14,313 nucleotides of DNA, taken from the NCBI GenBank assembly GCA_015655485.1, contig JAATEZ010000196.1:1-14313 (forward strand), written 5' to 3'. The position numbers and the translations under genes are program-made. Under the pieces are notes generated by a model. The model was not told where the DNA came from and made no database searches. It saw only the letters and a program-made list of their open reading frames with translations. Each line of letters begins with the position of its first letter. Within the stretch, counting starts at the first letter, position 1. Below are positions 6,931 through 14,313 of the stretch, one piece after another. This stretch comes from Lactobacillales bacterium (lineage in GTDB: Bacteria; Bacillota; Bacilli; Lactobacillales; Vagococcaceae).

Positions 6931-8958
6931 TTATGATGAACTGGAGCTGCTTGGATCTGTCGATTGTGTTCCCTTAGAGATCACCACCGTCACCGTATCT
7001 CCCTTTTTCACTTGCGTCCCTTCTGCAGGACTAGTCCGGATCACTTGACCAGAAGCAACTGTATCAGAAAATTCCTCTGAAGTCTTCATGGTCAATCCGT
7101 TTGAAGTTAGATAATTATTAGCCCCATCTTTTGAATAACCGGATAGATCGGTCAGAGTGATCGCTGTTGACTCCGTGGACGAAGAAGAACTGCTGCTGCT
7201 GCTGCTGGAGGAGCTGGAAGTTTCTGATTCCTCCGGCCCTTCAGATATGACAGCAGTAATGTTGTCTCCCTTTTTGATCTGGGTTCCTGCTGCAGGGCTG
7301 GTCCGAATCACTTGTCCCGCAGCAACAGAATCAGAAAATTCTTGAGAGACACTCATAGTCAACCCTAAGGAAACCAGATAGCTGCTCGCACCGGACTGTG
7401 AATATCCTGATAAATCAGGCAAAGCGAATGGCTCCAGACCTTTACTTATGGTTAAAACAATTTTTTGGCTGTCAGGGACGACTTTCTTTCCGGCAACAGG
7501 TGTTTGCGAGATAATTTTCCCCTCTTCAACATCTTCATTGTATTCTTCTTCTTTGGAGATATTGGTTTCCTGAAAACCGGCATCCGTTAATCTTTGTACC
7601 GCAGTTTCATAAGTCACATTAGAAAAATCCTGCATTTTCACGGTTTTTTCACCTGAACTGACATATAAAATCACAGTCCGGCCTTCTTTGACCTTTGAGT
7701 TTGCCTCCGGGTCCGTCTTAACTACCTTCCCTTTCGATACCTTCGAGCTGGCCACTTCTTCAGTTTTGGAACGAACTTTTAAATTGGCACTTTCCAATGC
7801 AGAGGTCGCCTGACTGACTGTGTCTCCAGCCACATCAGGCACTTCTACCTCATTAGGAGCAGACAAGGCTAGAAAAGCAATCAAACCAATAATAAAGGCC
7901 AGCACAACTGCAGCAATGATCAGAAACTTCTTGCGTTTCTTCTTTTTATTGTTTTTCCCTTTGATCCCTTTTTTATTATTCTTACCTGGATTTTCCGCAT
8001 CTTGTTCAGATTCTTGACTATTCTGTTCCATCTCTTTGGAGGCTATTGACATTGTTTCATCCGTTGACAGCGGCGAAAGAACTTTCGTTTCTTGGACCAT
8101 CGCTGTTGGTTCAAATTTCGGTTCATTCGCCCGCTCAGGCGACAATGAAGTGGAGATATCTTCCTCCATTTCTTCCGCTGAAACATAACGATCCGCCGCT
8201 TCCTTAGCTGTCGCATGCAGAACGACATTCTCGAGAGGTTGAGGAATAGCCGGATCATACAATTTAACCGAAGGGATCTCCTCTTGAAAATGTTTTAAAG
8301 CAATAGAAACAGCTGATTCGCCCTCAAAAGGAACATTTCCAGTCAACATCTCAAACAAAATGATCCCCATTGCATAGATATCTGACTGTCTGGTAGCCAT
8401 CCCGCCGCGAGCTTGTTCCGGTGAAAGATAATGAACAGATCCCAGTAAAGAATTTGTTTGCGTGATCGATGTTTCCGACAAAGCAATCGCGATCCCAAAG
8501 TCAGTGATTTTCACAACTCCTTTTTCATCCATCAAAATATTTTGCGGCTTTAGATCCCGATGAATGATCCGATGCTGGTGGGCTAATGAAATAGCAGACA
8601 AAATTTGCTTCATGATATCTACTACACGTTCATAAGACATTGGAAAATTATTTAGAATATATTTTTTCAAATCCAATCCCCGAACATATTCCATGACTAA
8701 ATATTGCATTCCGTCTTCTTCACCCACATCATAAACACTCACAATATTGGGATGAACAAGCTCTGTTGCAGCTAATGCTTCTCGTTGAAAACGACGAATG
8801 GCATCCTGATCATTTTGAAAATCAAAACGCAAAACCTTGACTGCCACATCACGATCTAAAATCAAATCGTGAGCTAAAAAAACATTAGCCATTCCGCCGC
8901 TGCCTATATTACCAATGATTTTGTAACGTTCGTTTACCTTTTTTCCAATGTCGATCAT
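6931..8958 (-). CDS. prkC: PASTA-domain eukaryotic-type Ser/Thr kinase (PrkC/IreK/Stk family)
   Basis: This membrane kinase senses cell-wall precursors or fragments and phosphorylates cytoplasmic targets that adjust wall synthesis and division; the enterococcal version, IreK, drives cephalosporin resistance. Of 675 residues, about 1-270 are the kinase: Gly loop GSGGMANV (19-26), Lys41, HRDLKPQN (133-140), DFG (153-155), then a Thr-rich activation loop before GSVHYLSPEQ. A Lys-rich stretch (about 326-344) precedes one membrane helix (345-366). Four PASTA repeats follow outside the cell, near 370-436, 438-506, 509-573 and 599-662. The last two are close copies separated by a 14-Ser linker. The tail is also Ser-rich. 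The ATG at 8958 overlaps the ancestral stp stop (ATGA), with its GAGGTGGAG site inside the stp tail. All catalytic residues are intact. Confidence 0.96.
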   Translation of the reverse strand: MIDIGKKVNERYKIIGNIGSGGMANVFLAHDLILDRDVAVKVLRFDFQNDQDAIRRFQREALAATELVHPNIVSVYDVGEEDGMQYLVMEYVRGLDLKKYILNNFPMSYERVVDIMKQILSAISLAHQHRIIHRDLKPQNILMDEKGVVKITDFGIAIALSETSITQTNSLLGSVHYLSPEQARGGMATRQSDIYAMGIILFEMLTGNVPFEGESAVSIALKHFQEEIPSVKLYDPAIPQPLENVVLHATAKEAADRYVSAEEMEEDISTSLSPERANEPKFEPTAMVQETKVLSPLSTDETMSIASKEMEQNSQESEQDAENPGKNNKKGIKGKNNKKKKRKKFLIIAAVVLAFIIGLIAFLALSAPNEVEVPDVAGDTVSQATSALESANLKVRSKTEEVASSKVSKGKVVKTDPEANSKVKEGRTVILYVSSGEKTVKMQDFSNVTYETAVQRLTDAGFQETNISKEEEYNEDVEEGKIISQTPVAGKKVVPDSQKIVLTISKGLEPFALPDLSGYSQSGASSYLVSLGLTMSVSQEFSDSVAAGQVIRTSPAAGTQIKKGDNITAVISEGPEESETSSSSSSSSSSSSSSTESTAITLTDLSGYSKDGANNYLTSNGLTMKTSEEFSDTVASGQVIRTSPAEGTQVKKGDTVTVVISKGTQSTDPSSSSSS
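7190..7207 (-). repeat. (CTG)6 triplet repeat coding the poly-Ser linker of PrkC
   Basis: Six perfect CTG units on the plus strand fall within the 14-serine linker between PASTA repeats 3 and 4. On the coding strand they read as a run of AGC/AGT serine codons, flanked by mixed TCC/TCT serine codons. Length changes would alter linker length without shifting the frame. Confidence 0.8.
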
Positions 8959-9716
8959 TGAATCTCCACCTCAGCCTTTCCATCATAATGAATGAGCAGA
9001 ACGGTGATATTATCCAATCCGCCAGCCTCATTTGCTTCAAGAATCAACTGTGCTACTTTTTAATCGAGCCTTGCTTCTCCCTGAATAATTTCCAATATTC
9101 GTTCATCAGAAAGCATGTTTGTTAATCCATCTGAACACAAAAGCAAATAATCATCTTCGATGGCAACCAAAGATGAAACATCTACCTCTATTGTTCCGGG
9201 CATTCCAACTGTTCGGGTCAAAAAATTTTTTTTAGGATGATGGTTAGCCATTTCTGGAGTTATTTCACCTTGTTTTACAAGAGCATTTACTAAGGAATGG
9301 TCTTCTGTCAATTGTTGCAGCTTTCCAGAGCGAACTAAGTAACAGCGACTGTCACCAACATGAGCCAAGATGCAACTCTTCTCAAGCAAAATTAGTGCGA
9401 CCACTGTTGTACCCATTCCAAATAAGCTGGGATCGCCTTGGCCTTTTTCGTAGACAGACTGATTCGCTTGCTGAATTTGACGAGTCAGCCATTGATAAAG
9501 TTCATCTGTTTCCGTGTTCATTCCTAATTCTGTTTCCTGCCAGTTCTCTCCTAACAGGGTAATGGTCATGTCACTTGCCACATCCCCAGCCAAATGCCCG
9601 CCCATCCCATCAGCAACAACCGCTAATTCGGTGCCTGCACGATTGGCAAAAACTCCTACATTGTCCTGATTCATCTTACGTCGTTGGCCAATATCCGTCT
9701 GAAACTTGATTTCCAT
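8955..9716 (-). pseudogene. stp: PP2C-type Ser/Thr phosphatase Stp/PrpC (IreP) interrupted by premature TAA
   Basis: Stp removes phosphates placed by PrkC and is encoded just before it. An ATG at 9716, with GAGGTG five bases upstream, is the likely start; another ATG at 9731 has no ribosome site. Motifs are intact up to residue 218: RRKMNQDN, VVADGMGGHLAGDVAS, GMGTT, HVGDSRCY, LTEDHSLVNALV and CSDGLTNML. Then an in-frame TAA at 9060-9062 stops the protein. Reading on in the same frame gives 34 more codons (KVAQLILEANEAGGLDNITV and a tail ending EVEIQ), ending at TGA 8955-8957, which overlaps the prkC ATG. The intact protein would have 253 residues. The lost part holds the conserved metal-binding Asp of GGLDN and the last core strands, so the 218-residue product should be inactive. 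The codon was probably GAA. A sequencing error is possible. Confidence 0.9.
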
Positions 9717-9741
9717 TAGTACACCTCTCATCTCAAAACTA

Positions 9742-11103
9742 TTAATTTACACGTCTAAATGAACTGATAAAGAAACCATCGGTCCCATATTGATGTGGAT
9801 AAACCATTAATGATCGCTTGACGATCGAAGCCGATATATTTTCAGGCACTTGGATCATGGTCTGTTCAAACCCAGAATGAGTGGACAAAAACTGATCGGC
9901 AACATTTTGATTCTCTTCTTTGGTAATCGTACATGTACTGTAGGTTATCGTACCATTTTTTTTCACTTTACTAGAAACACTATCAAGAATTTCCAATTGA
10001 ATTGTCTGCAATTGGAGAAAATCTTCTTTTTTCTTTGTATATTTTATTTCCGGTTTACGGCGCATCAAACCTAGTCCAGAACAAGGCGCATCCACTAAGA
10101 TACAATCAAAAAAATCATCTGGAAAAACACTCCCGACTGATCGCGCATCCAACTGCTGAACTTCGACAACATCCGTTACACCTAGCCGCATAGCATTATC
10201 CATGATCAAACGAGTCTTATGTTTATGTAAATCTAAAGCATAAACCTTTCCTTCTTGTTCATAGTCTAAATAACTGGCTATATGGGTTGTTTTGCCTCCA
10301 GGAGCAGCACAAGCATCTAAAACACAAAAATCAGGCCGAATCTGCATAGTTGGTGCTACTAGCATAGAGGTTTCATCTTGAATTGTCAATAAGCCCTCTA
10401 AAAAAAGCGAAGTTCCTGCCAGATATCCTTTGGAGGCCACAACTCCGAAAGGCGATATCGCACTTTTTTCCACGACTATTCCTTCTTTTCTTAGACTTGC
10501 TATCGCCTCAGCCCGGCTTATTTTATTTGTGTTGACTCTGGCGCTCACATGGCTGGGTTCAAAAAGAGACAAACCTAATTGACGAGTTTCCTTTAACCCT
10601 AACTGAGCAACCAATCGTTCAGCCAGCCAGAGCGGCAGGCTGATCTCAATTGCGAGACGCTCAATGGGATCCTTGATCATCGTAAGCGGCAAAGGACCCT
10701 TCCTTTGGAAACTTCTTAAAACACCATTGACAAATTTTCCTGTACCTGAGTTTCCCCGCTGTTTTCCAATTTCTACCGCTTCATTCAAAATGGCATGTGC
10801 AGGTATTCTGTCTAAATAGACCAACTGGAAAATCGATAAAAGCAGCAATTGTTCGACCCATGGTTCCACTTTCTTTGCTTTTTCAATAAATGGCTGCAGG
10901 TAATAGGCCAGCGTCAACTTTCTGCTGATCGTTCCATAAACAAGCTCTGTCAGTAAATGCTTATCAGATGCGCTTGCTTCACTTTTTTTTAGATAGTCAT
11001 TCAACAATAAATTAGAATATGCGCCATCATACTCCACTTGGGTCAAAATCTCAACAGCTGCAAATCGTGTTGACTTTCTCAATGATGAAGAAATTTTTTT
11101 CAT
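9742..11103 (-). CDS. rsmB: 16S rRNA (cytosine(967)-C5)-methyltransferase RsmB
   Basis: RsmB (Sun) uses S-adenosylmethionine to methylate C967 of 16S rRNA. The protein has 453 residues, a normal length. An N-terminal NusB-like RNA-binding domain (about 10-135, with LVYGTISRK and AILNEAVEIGK) leads into the Rossmann methyltransferase. SAM motif I is LDACAAPGGKTTHIAS (262-277), the product-release Cys341 lies in DAPCSGLGLMRRKPE, and the nucleophile Cys391 lies in YSTCTITKEEN. The C terminus shows the usual YPHQYGTDGFF. Its ATG overlaps the fmt stop by four bases, so translation is probably coupled, and stp starts 25 bases after its stop. In many relatives rlmN lies between rsmB and the phosphatase; it is absent here. 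Confidence 0.95.
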   Translation of the reverse strand: MKKISSSLRKSTRFAAVEILTQVEYDGAYSNLLLNDYLKKSEASASDKHLLTELVYGTISRKLTLAYYLQPFIEKAKKVEPWVEQLLLLSIFQLVYLDRIPAHAILNEAVEIGKQRGNSGTGKFVNGVLRSFQRKGPLPLTMIKDPIERLAIEISLPLWLAERLVAQLGLKETRQLGLSLFEPSHVSARVNTNKISRAEAIASLRKEGIVVEKSAISPFGVVASKGYLAGTSLFLEGLLTIQDETSMLVAPTMQIRPDFCVLDACAAPGGKTTHIASYLDYEQEGKVYALDLHKHKTRLIMDNAMRLGVTDVVEVQQLDARSVGSVFPDDFFDCILVDAPCSGLGLMRRKPEIKYTKKKEDFLQLQTIQLEILDSVSSKVKKNGTITYSTCTITKEENQNVADQFLSTHSGFEQTMIQVPENISASIVKRSLMVYPHQYGTDGFFISSFRRVN

Positions 11104-12050
11104 ATTTTCCCTATCCTTTCGCCAACAAACAAATGTTGACCCATCCCACTCATAAAAGTTTGAATGTTTTTGCTATTTTTTCCCGCTGGTTGGAGACTCA
11201 TTATGGCAAGAACAGTTTCTGATCCGGCTGCGATTTTCAAAGAATTTTTTGTTGCTTCAATAATTGTCCCTGGCTGTTCCAATGTTTTTTCTGCTGATAC
11301 TTGAACCTCAAATATTTTCCAGCGTGTTTCCTGATAATCTGTATAGGCAACCGGTGCTGGCCGCAAGCCACGAACCTTGCAGTCTATTTGTGCAGCCGTT
11401 TGACTCCATAAAATATCTTCTTGTGCTCGAGAAATATTTGGGGCAAAACTAACAAGTTTTTCATCTTGAGGTAATGGAACGATTTTACCAGATAAAATTT
11501 GAGGCAGAGTCTCCAATAACAATTCTTTACCCAACTGACTCAATTTTTCAAACAGCGTCCCAACATCATCCTTCGTACCGATCAGGATTTCCGCTTGAGC
11601 ATAAATATCTCCGGCATCCATTTTTTTAGCCATTGCCATTATGGTCACACCAGTTTTCTCTTCTCCATTCATGATGGCATAGTGAACAGGTGCTCCGCCG
11701 CGATATTTAGGCAATAAAGAAGCGTGGACATTCAGACCGCCAAATTTCGGCGCCGACAATAATTTTTCTGGTAAAAATTGTCCAAAAGCTGCTGTAACGA
11801 TCACATCGGACTGCAAGGCAAGCAAATGGTCTAATTCCTCTGATCCTATGATTTTTTCAGGCTGGAAAATAGGAATGTGATGTTTCAACGCGCACTCCTT
11901 CACTGGGGGGGGAGTTAAAACTCTCTTTCTGCCCACCGGTCGATCGGGTTGCGTCACCACCGCCACAATTTCATATTCTGCTCTAGCGATCAGCCCTTCT
12001 AAAATAGGAACTGAAAAAGCTGGTGTACCCATAAATATTATTTTAGTCAT
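11100..12050 (-). CDS. fmt: Methionyl-tRNA formyltransferase
   Basis: Fmt formylates Met on initiator tRNA using 10-formyltetrahydrofolate, preparing it for bacterial initiation. The start is ATG at 12050, preceded by GGAGGAG; the open frame reaches further up to 12101, but that stretch only overlaps def in another frame and has no family match. From there 316 residues follow, the normal length: FMGTPAFSVPILEGL at the N terminus, TQPDRPVGRKRVLTPPPVK (33-51), the catalytic LNVHASLLPKYRGGAP (106-121; Asn107, His109) and KKMDAGDI with Asp146. The C-terminal tRNA-binding domain begins near 205 and includes CKVRGLRPAPVAYT. It overlaps def by eight bases and rsmB by four. The PPP segment is coded through a run of eight C on the coding strand (11905-11912). 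Confidence 0.95.
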   Translation of the reverse strand: MTKIIFMGTPAFSVPILEGLIARAEYEIVAVVTQPDRPVGRKRVLTPPPVKECALKHHIPIFQPEKIIGSEELDHLLALQSDVIVTAAFGQFLPEKLLSAPKFGGLNVHASLLPKYRGGAPVHYAIMNGEEKTGVTIMAMAKKMDAGDIYAQAEILIGTKDDVGTLFEKLSQLGKELLLETLPQILSGKIVPLPQDEKLVSFAPNISRAQEDILWSQTAAQIDCKVRGLRPAPVAYTDYQETRWKIFEVQVSAEKTLEQPGTIIEATKNSLKIAAGSETVLAIMSLQPAGKNSKNIQTFMSGMGQHLFVGERIGKI

Positions 12051-12537
12051 TTTGATGCTCCTCCATATATTTCTCAAGATCCTCTTGGGGAATGCGCTCA
12101 ATGATTTTATCTAAAAACAAGATACCTTCTAAGTGATCAATTTCATGTTGAAAGCAACGGGCAAGATAACCAGAAGCAGTCACTTCATATTGGACTCCCT
12201 CTCGATCAAAGTAGCGAACAGTCACTTCTTTGCTTCGTTCTACCGTCCCATACACACCGGGTACGCTTAAACAACCTTCCACATCAACACAAGTTCCTGA
12301 CCGAAAAATTATTTCAGGATCGATCATTTCAAAAAGTCCTGTTTCTTCATCTAATTCTACTAAGGCTATACTAATATTTTTACCGACTTGCGGTGCAGCT
12401 AGGCCCACTCCATCATGAGCGATCATTGTTTCACGCATTTGATCTAAAAAAATCAGCAACTCATCGGTGATGCTATCAATTGGCCGTGCCGGTGTTGTTA
12501 AAATAGTATTTGGATGGATCACGATTGGATAAGCCAT
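12043..12537 (-). CDS. def: Peptide deformylase
   Basis: Def removes the N-formyl group from new proteins, undoing what Fmt adds, with a metal ion at its centre. The three family motifs are present in the 164-residue protein: GVGLAAPQVG (43-52), EGCLSVPG (87-94, metal ligand Cys89) and QHEIDHLEG (130-138, ligands His131 and His135 with catalytic Glu132). The ATG at 12537 has a GAGGGA site about five bases upstream. The gene starts 14 bases after the priA C-terminal coding end and overlaps fmt by eight bases. The def-fmt pairing in one operon is widely conserved and fits their sequential roles. Confidence 0.96.
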   Translation of the reverse strand: MAYPIVIHPNTILTTPARPIDSITDELLIFLDQMRETMIAHDGVGLAAPQVGKNISIALVELDEETGLFEMIDPEIIFRSGTCVDVEGCLSVPGVYGTVERSKEVTVRYFDREGVQYEVTASGYLARCFQHEIDHLEGILFLDKIIERIPQEDLEKYMEEHQND

Positions 12538-12551
12538 TTATTCCCTCTTCC

Positions 12552-14313
12552 CTATATAAAATGCATGGGTTCTACATCGATCGATATTTGTAATCCTTTT
12601 TGTTCCTCTTTCTGAGTATCATTAAGAATTTTTTTCAGCGTTGTCTGCAACGCTGGTTCTTGCTTATACTTAATGACAGTTTGGTAAAAATAGCGATTAT
12701 TCACACGCATCACTGCTTTTGGAGTCGGACCTAGTAAAATACTTTGATCAGATAATGAATTCTTTAATAATTGTGCTATTTCAAACATTTTTTTTGCAGC
12801 AACCACTTCTTCTGCGTGACTGGCTGCAACCAAAACTGTATAAAAAAACGGCGGCTAATTTCCTCGCTAGCGAATTTGCATTTCCTTTTGATAAAAGGCC
12901 TCATAATCTTGTTCTTTTGCTAACTGGATGGCGTAATGTTTAGGATTAAAGGTCTGAATAATGACCTCTCCCGCCTTATCCGCTCTACCAGCCCGGCCGC
13001 TCACCTGTGTCAAAAGTTGAAAAGTTCGTTCACTAGAACGAAAATCAGGCAGATTCAAAGCAGTATCGGCATTCAAAATGCCGACCAACGTGACCTCGTG
13101 AAAATCCAACCCCTTGGCAATCATCTGCGTGCCTAGAAGAATATCCGCCTCACGCTTGCCAAATTTATCCAGCAGACGTTCATGGGCACCTTTTTTTCTG
13201 GTAGTATCGACATCCATTCTGAGGATCCGGCCAGAGGGAAAAACTTTTTGTAATTCTTCTTCCACTTTTTGAGTTCCGGTACCATAATAACGGATCTTAT
13301 CACTGCCACAAACCGGGCAGGTATGCGGGATCGCTTCCTCATGGCCACAATAATGACACTTCATCATTTTTGTATCCATATGCAGCGTCAATGATAAATC
13401 ACAATTTGGACAGGGCAGAACAAACCCGCAATCACGACACATAACAAAAGATGAATATCCGCGTCGGTTTAAAAGTAACACAACTTGTTCCTGTTTGTCC
13501 AAACGATCCTGAATTTTTTCCTGTAATATTCGGGAAAAAGAACTCGTATTTTTCGCTTGAAACTCTGTGCGCATATCTAATACTTCTACCGTCGGCAGTG
13601 TGGCTTGCACATGAGCTCGTTCTTTTAATAGCAACAATTCATACACATTTTTTTGAGCTCGGGCTCTTGATTCTAAAGAAGGTGTAGCGCTGCCAAGAAC
13701 AATAGGACAATGATGATATTTCCCTCGCCAAATTGCCAGATCTCTTGCATGATAGCGAGGAGTATCTTCTTGCTTATAGCTGCTTTCATGCTCTTCATCC
13801 ATAATAATGATCCCAATATTTTCTAATGGAGCAAAAATAGCTGATCGGGCGCCCACTACGACATGAGCTTCTTTACGCTCGATTTTACGCCATTCATCAT
13901 ATTTTTCTCCCGCAGATAAAGCACTGTGCAAAACAGCCACCTCTTCACCGAATCGGCTTTTAAACCTTTGCACCATTTGTGGAGTTAAAGCGATTTCGGG
14001 AACAAGCATGATCGCTGTCTGATGTTTAGTTAACGCATGTGCGATAGCTTGCAGGTATACTTCAGTTTTTCCGCTGCCAGTCACGCCTTCAAGCAAAAAA
14101 ATCTTCGAGCTCTCTTTTTCTATCGATCCTGTGATCGCCTTTAAAGCCGTTTCTTGCTCATTTGTTAAATCCATTGCTTTCGTAGGCTGAAAATCGCGAT
14201 GTGCATAAGGATCTCGATAAACCTCTTTCTCAATAAATTCCAACCAGCCTTTTTTTTCCCCTTCATTTAACTGAACTTGTGAGAGTCCATACTTTTCTTT
14301 AGCCAACTTCACA
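12552..14313 (-). pseudogene. priA: Primosomal replication helicase PriA, interrupted by two in-frame TAG codons (5' end beyond window)
   Basis: PriA reloads the replisome at collapsed forks. About 220 N-terminal residues lie outside; the GTG at 14312 is internal. The visible part shows Walker A GVTGSGKT, the Walker B box DEEH, GSATPS, a zinc-binding domain with eight Cys (CRDCGFVLPCPNC, CHYCG, CPVCG) and VSGRAGRA. At 12867-12869 the frame meets TAG after EMQIR, and at 12855-12857 another TAG. In the same frame the expected C-terminal domain resumes at once (PPFFYTVLVAAS onward) and runs to EPMHFI and a normal stop at 12552. Ignoring the stops it reads IR-x-RGN-x-PPFF, where the family usually has a polar or basic residue at the first x and Tyr at the second. 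The downstream part (TTG at 12833) is not a separate gene. If real, the product lacks roughly its last 105 residues. Sequencing error is possible. Confidence 0.88.

Noticed and set aside
11905..11912. Eight-G tract in fmt as a phase-variation switch
   Set aside because: It encodes the conserved LTPPPVK segment in frame, and the essential role of Fmt makes on-off switching unlikely.
12051..12101. N-terminal extension of Fmt
   Set aside because: The extra 17 residues only overlap def in another frame, and the ATG at 12050 has the ribosome site and the family-typical N terminus.
12552..12833. Separate small gene of 93 residues downstream of priA
   Set aside because: It is the C-terminal domain of PriA in the same frame, cut off by the two TAG codons; its TTG start has no ribosome site.

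Overview
The window is a low-GC Firmicutes housekeeping chromosome segment, most likely Lactobacillales and probably Enterococcaceae. I base this on the gene order, the strong GGAGG-type ribosome binding sites, the frequent TTG starts and the protein sequences; the genus is an inference. I see no mobile element, CRISPR array, tRNA or rRNA, and no new biological system. What stands out is damage or divergence in otherwise conserved genes.

Layout from right to left on the minus strand: priA (5' end beyond the right edge), def, fmt, rsmB, stp, prkC, a 282-base leader region, rsgA, rpe and thiN. Most junctions overlap or are tightly spaced, so this looks like one long operon. It matches the conserved Bacillus-type priA-def-fmt-rsmB-prpC-prkC-rsgA-rpe-thiN order, although rlmN is absent between rsmB and stp. 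rpmB stands alone on the plus strand, converging on thiN through a shared terminator. It diverges from a second minus-strand group, the Asp23-family gene yloU, fakA and recG, with recG running off the left edge.

The genes cover replication restart (priA, recG), N-terminal formyl-Met processing (fmt, def), ribosome biogenesis (rsmB, rsgA, rpmB), Ser/Thr phospho-signalling at the cell wall (stp, prkC), pentose and thiamine metabolism (rpe, thiN) and fatty-acid activation (fakA).

Three things are abnormal. First, stp has an in-frame TAA that removes the last 35 codons, including the conserved metal-binding Asp of the GGLDN motif, while the lost tail is still perfectly readable down to the prkC start. 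Second, priA has two in-frame TAG codons only four codons apart, separating the helicase core from a readable C-terminal domain. Third, the last 27 or so recG codons in the window do not show the LLHG motif expected there. The reading frames around the stops are intact, so point substitutions, sequencing error or early pseudogenisation are the candidate explanations. A smaller point of interest is the prkC-rsgA gap, where a possible promoter, a 26-codon ORF and an intrinsic terminator overlap one another.
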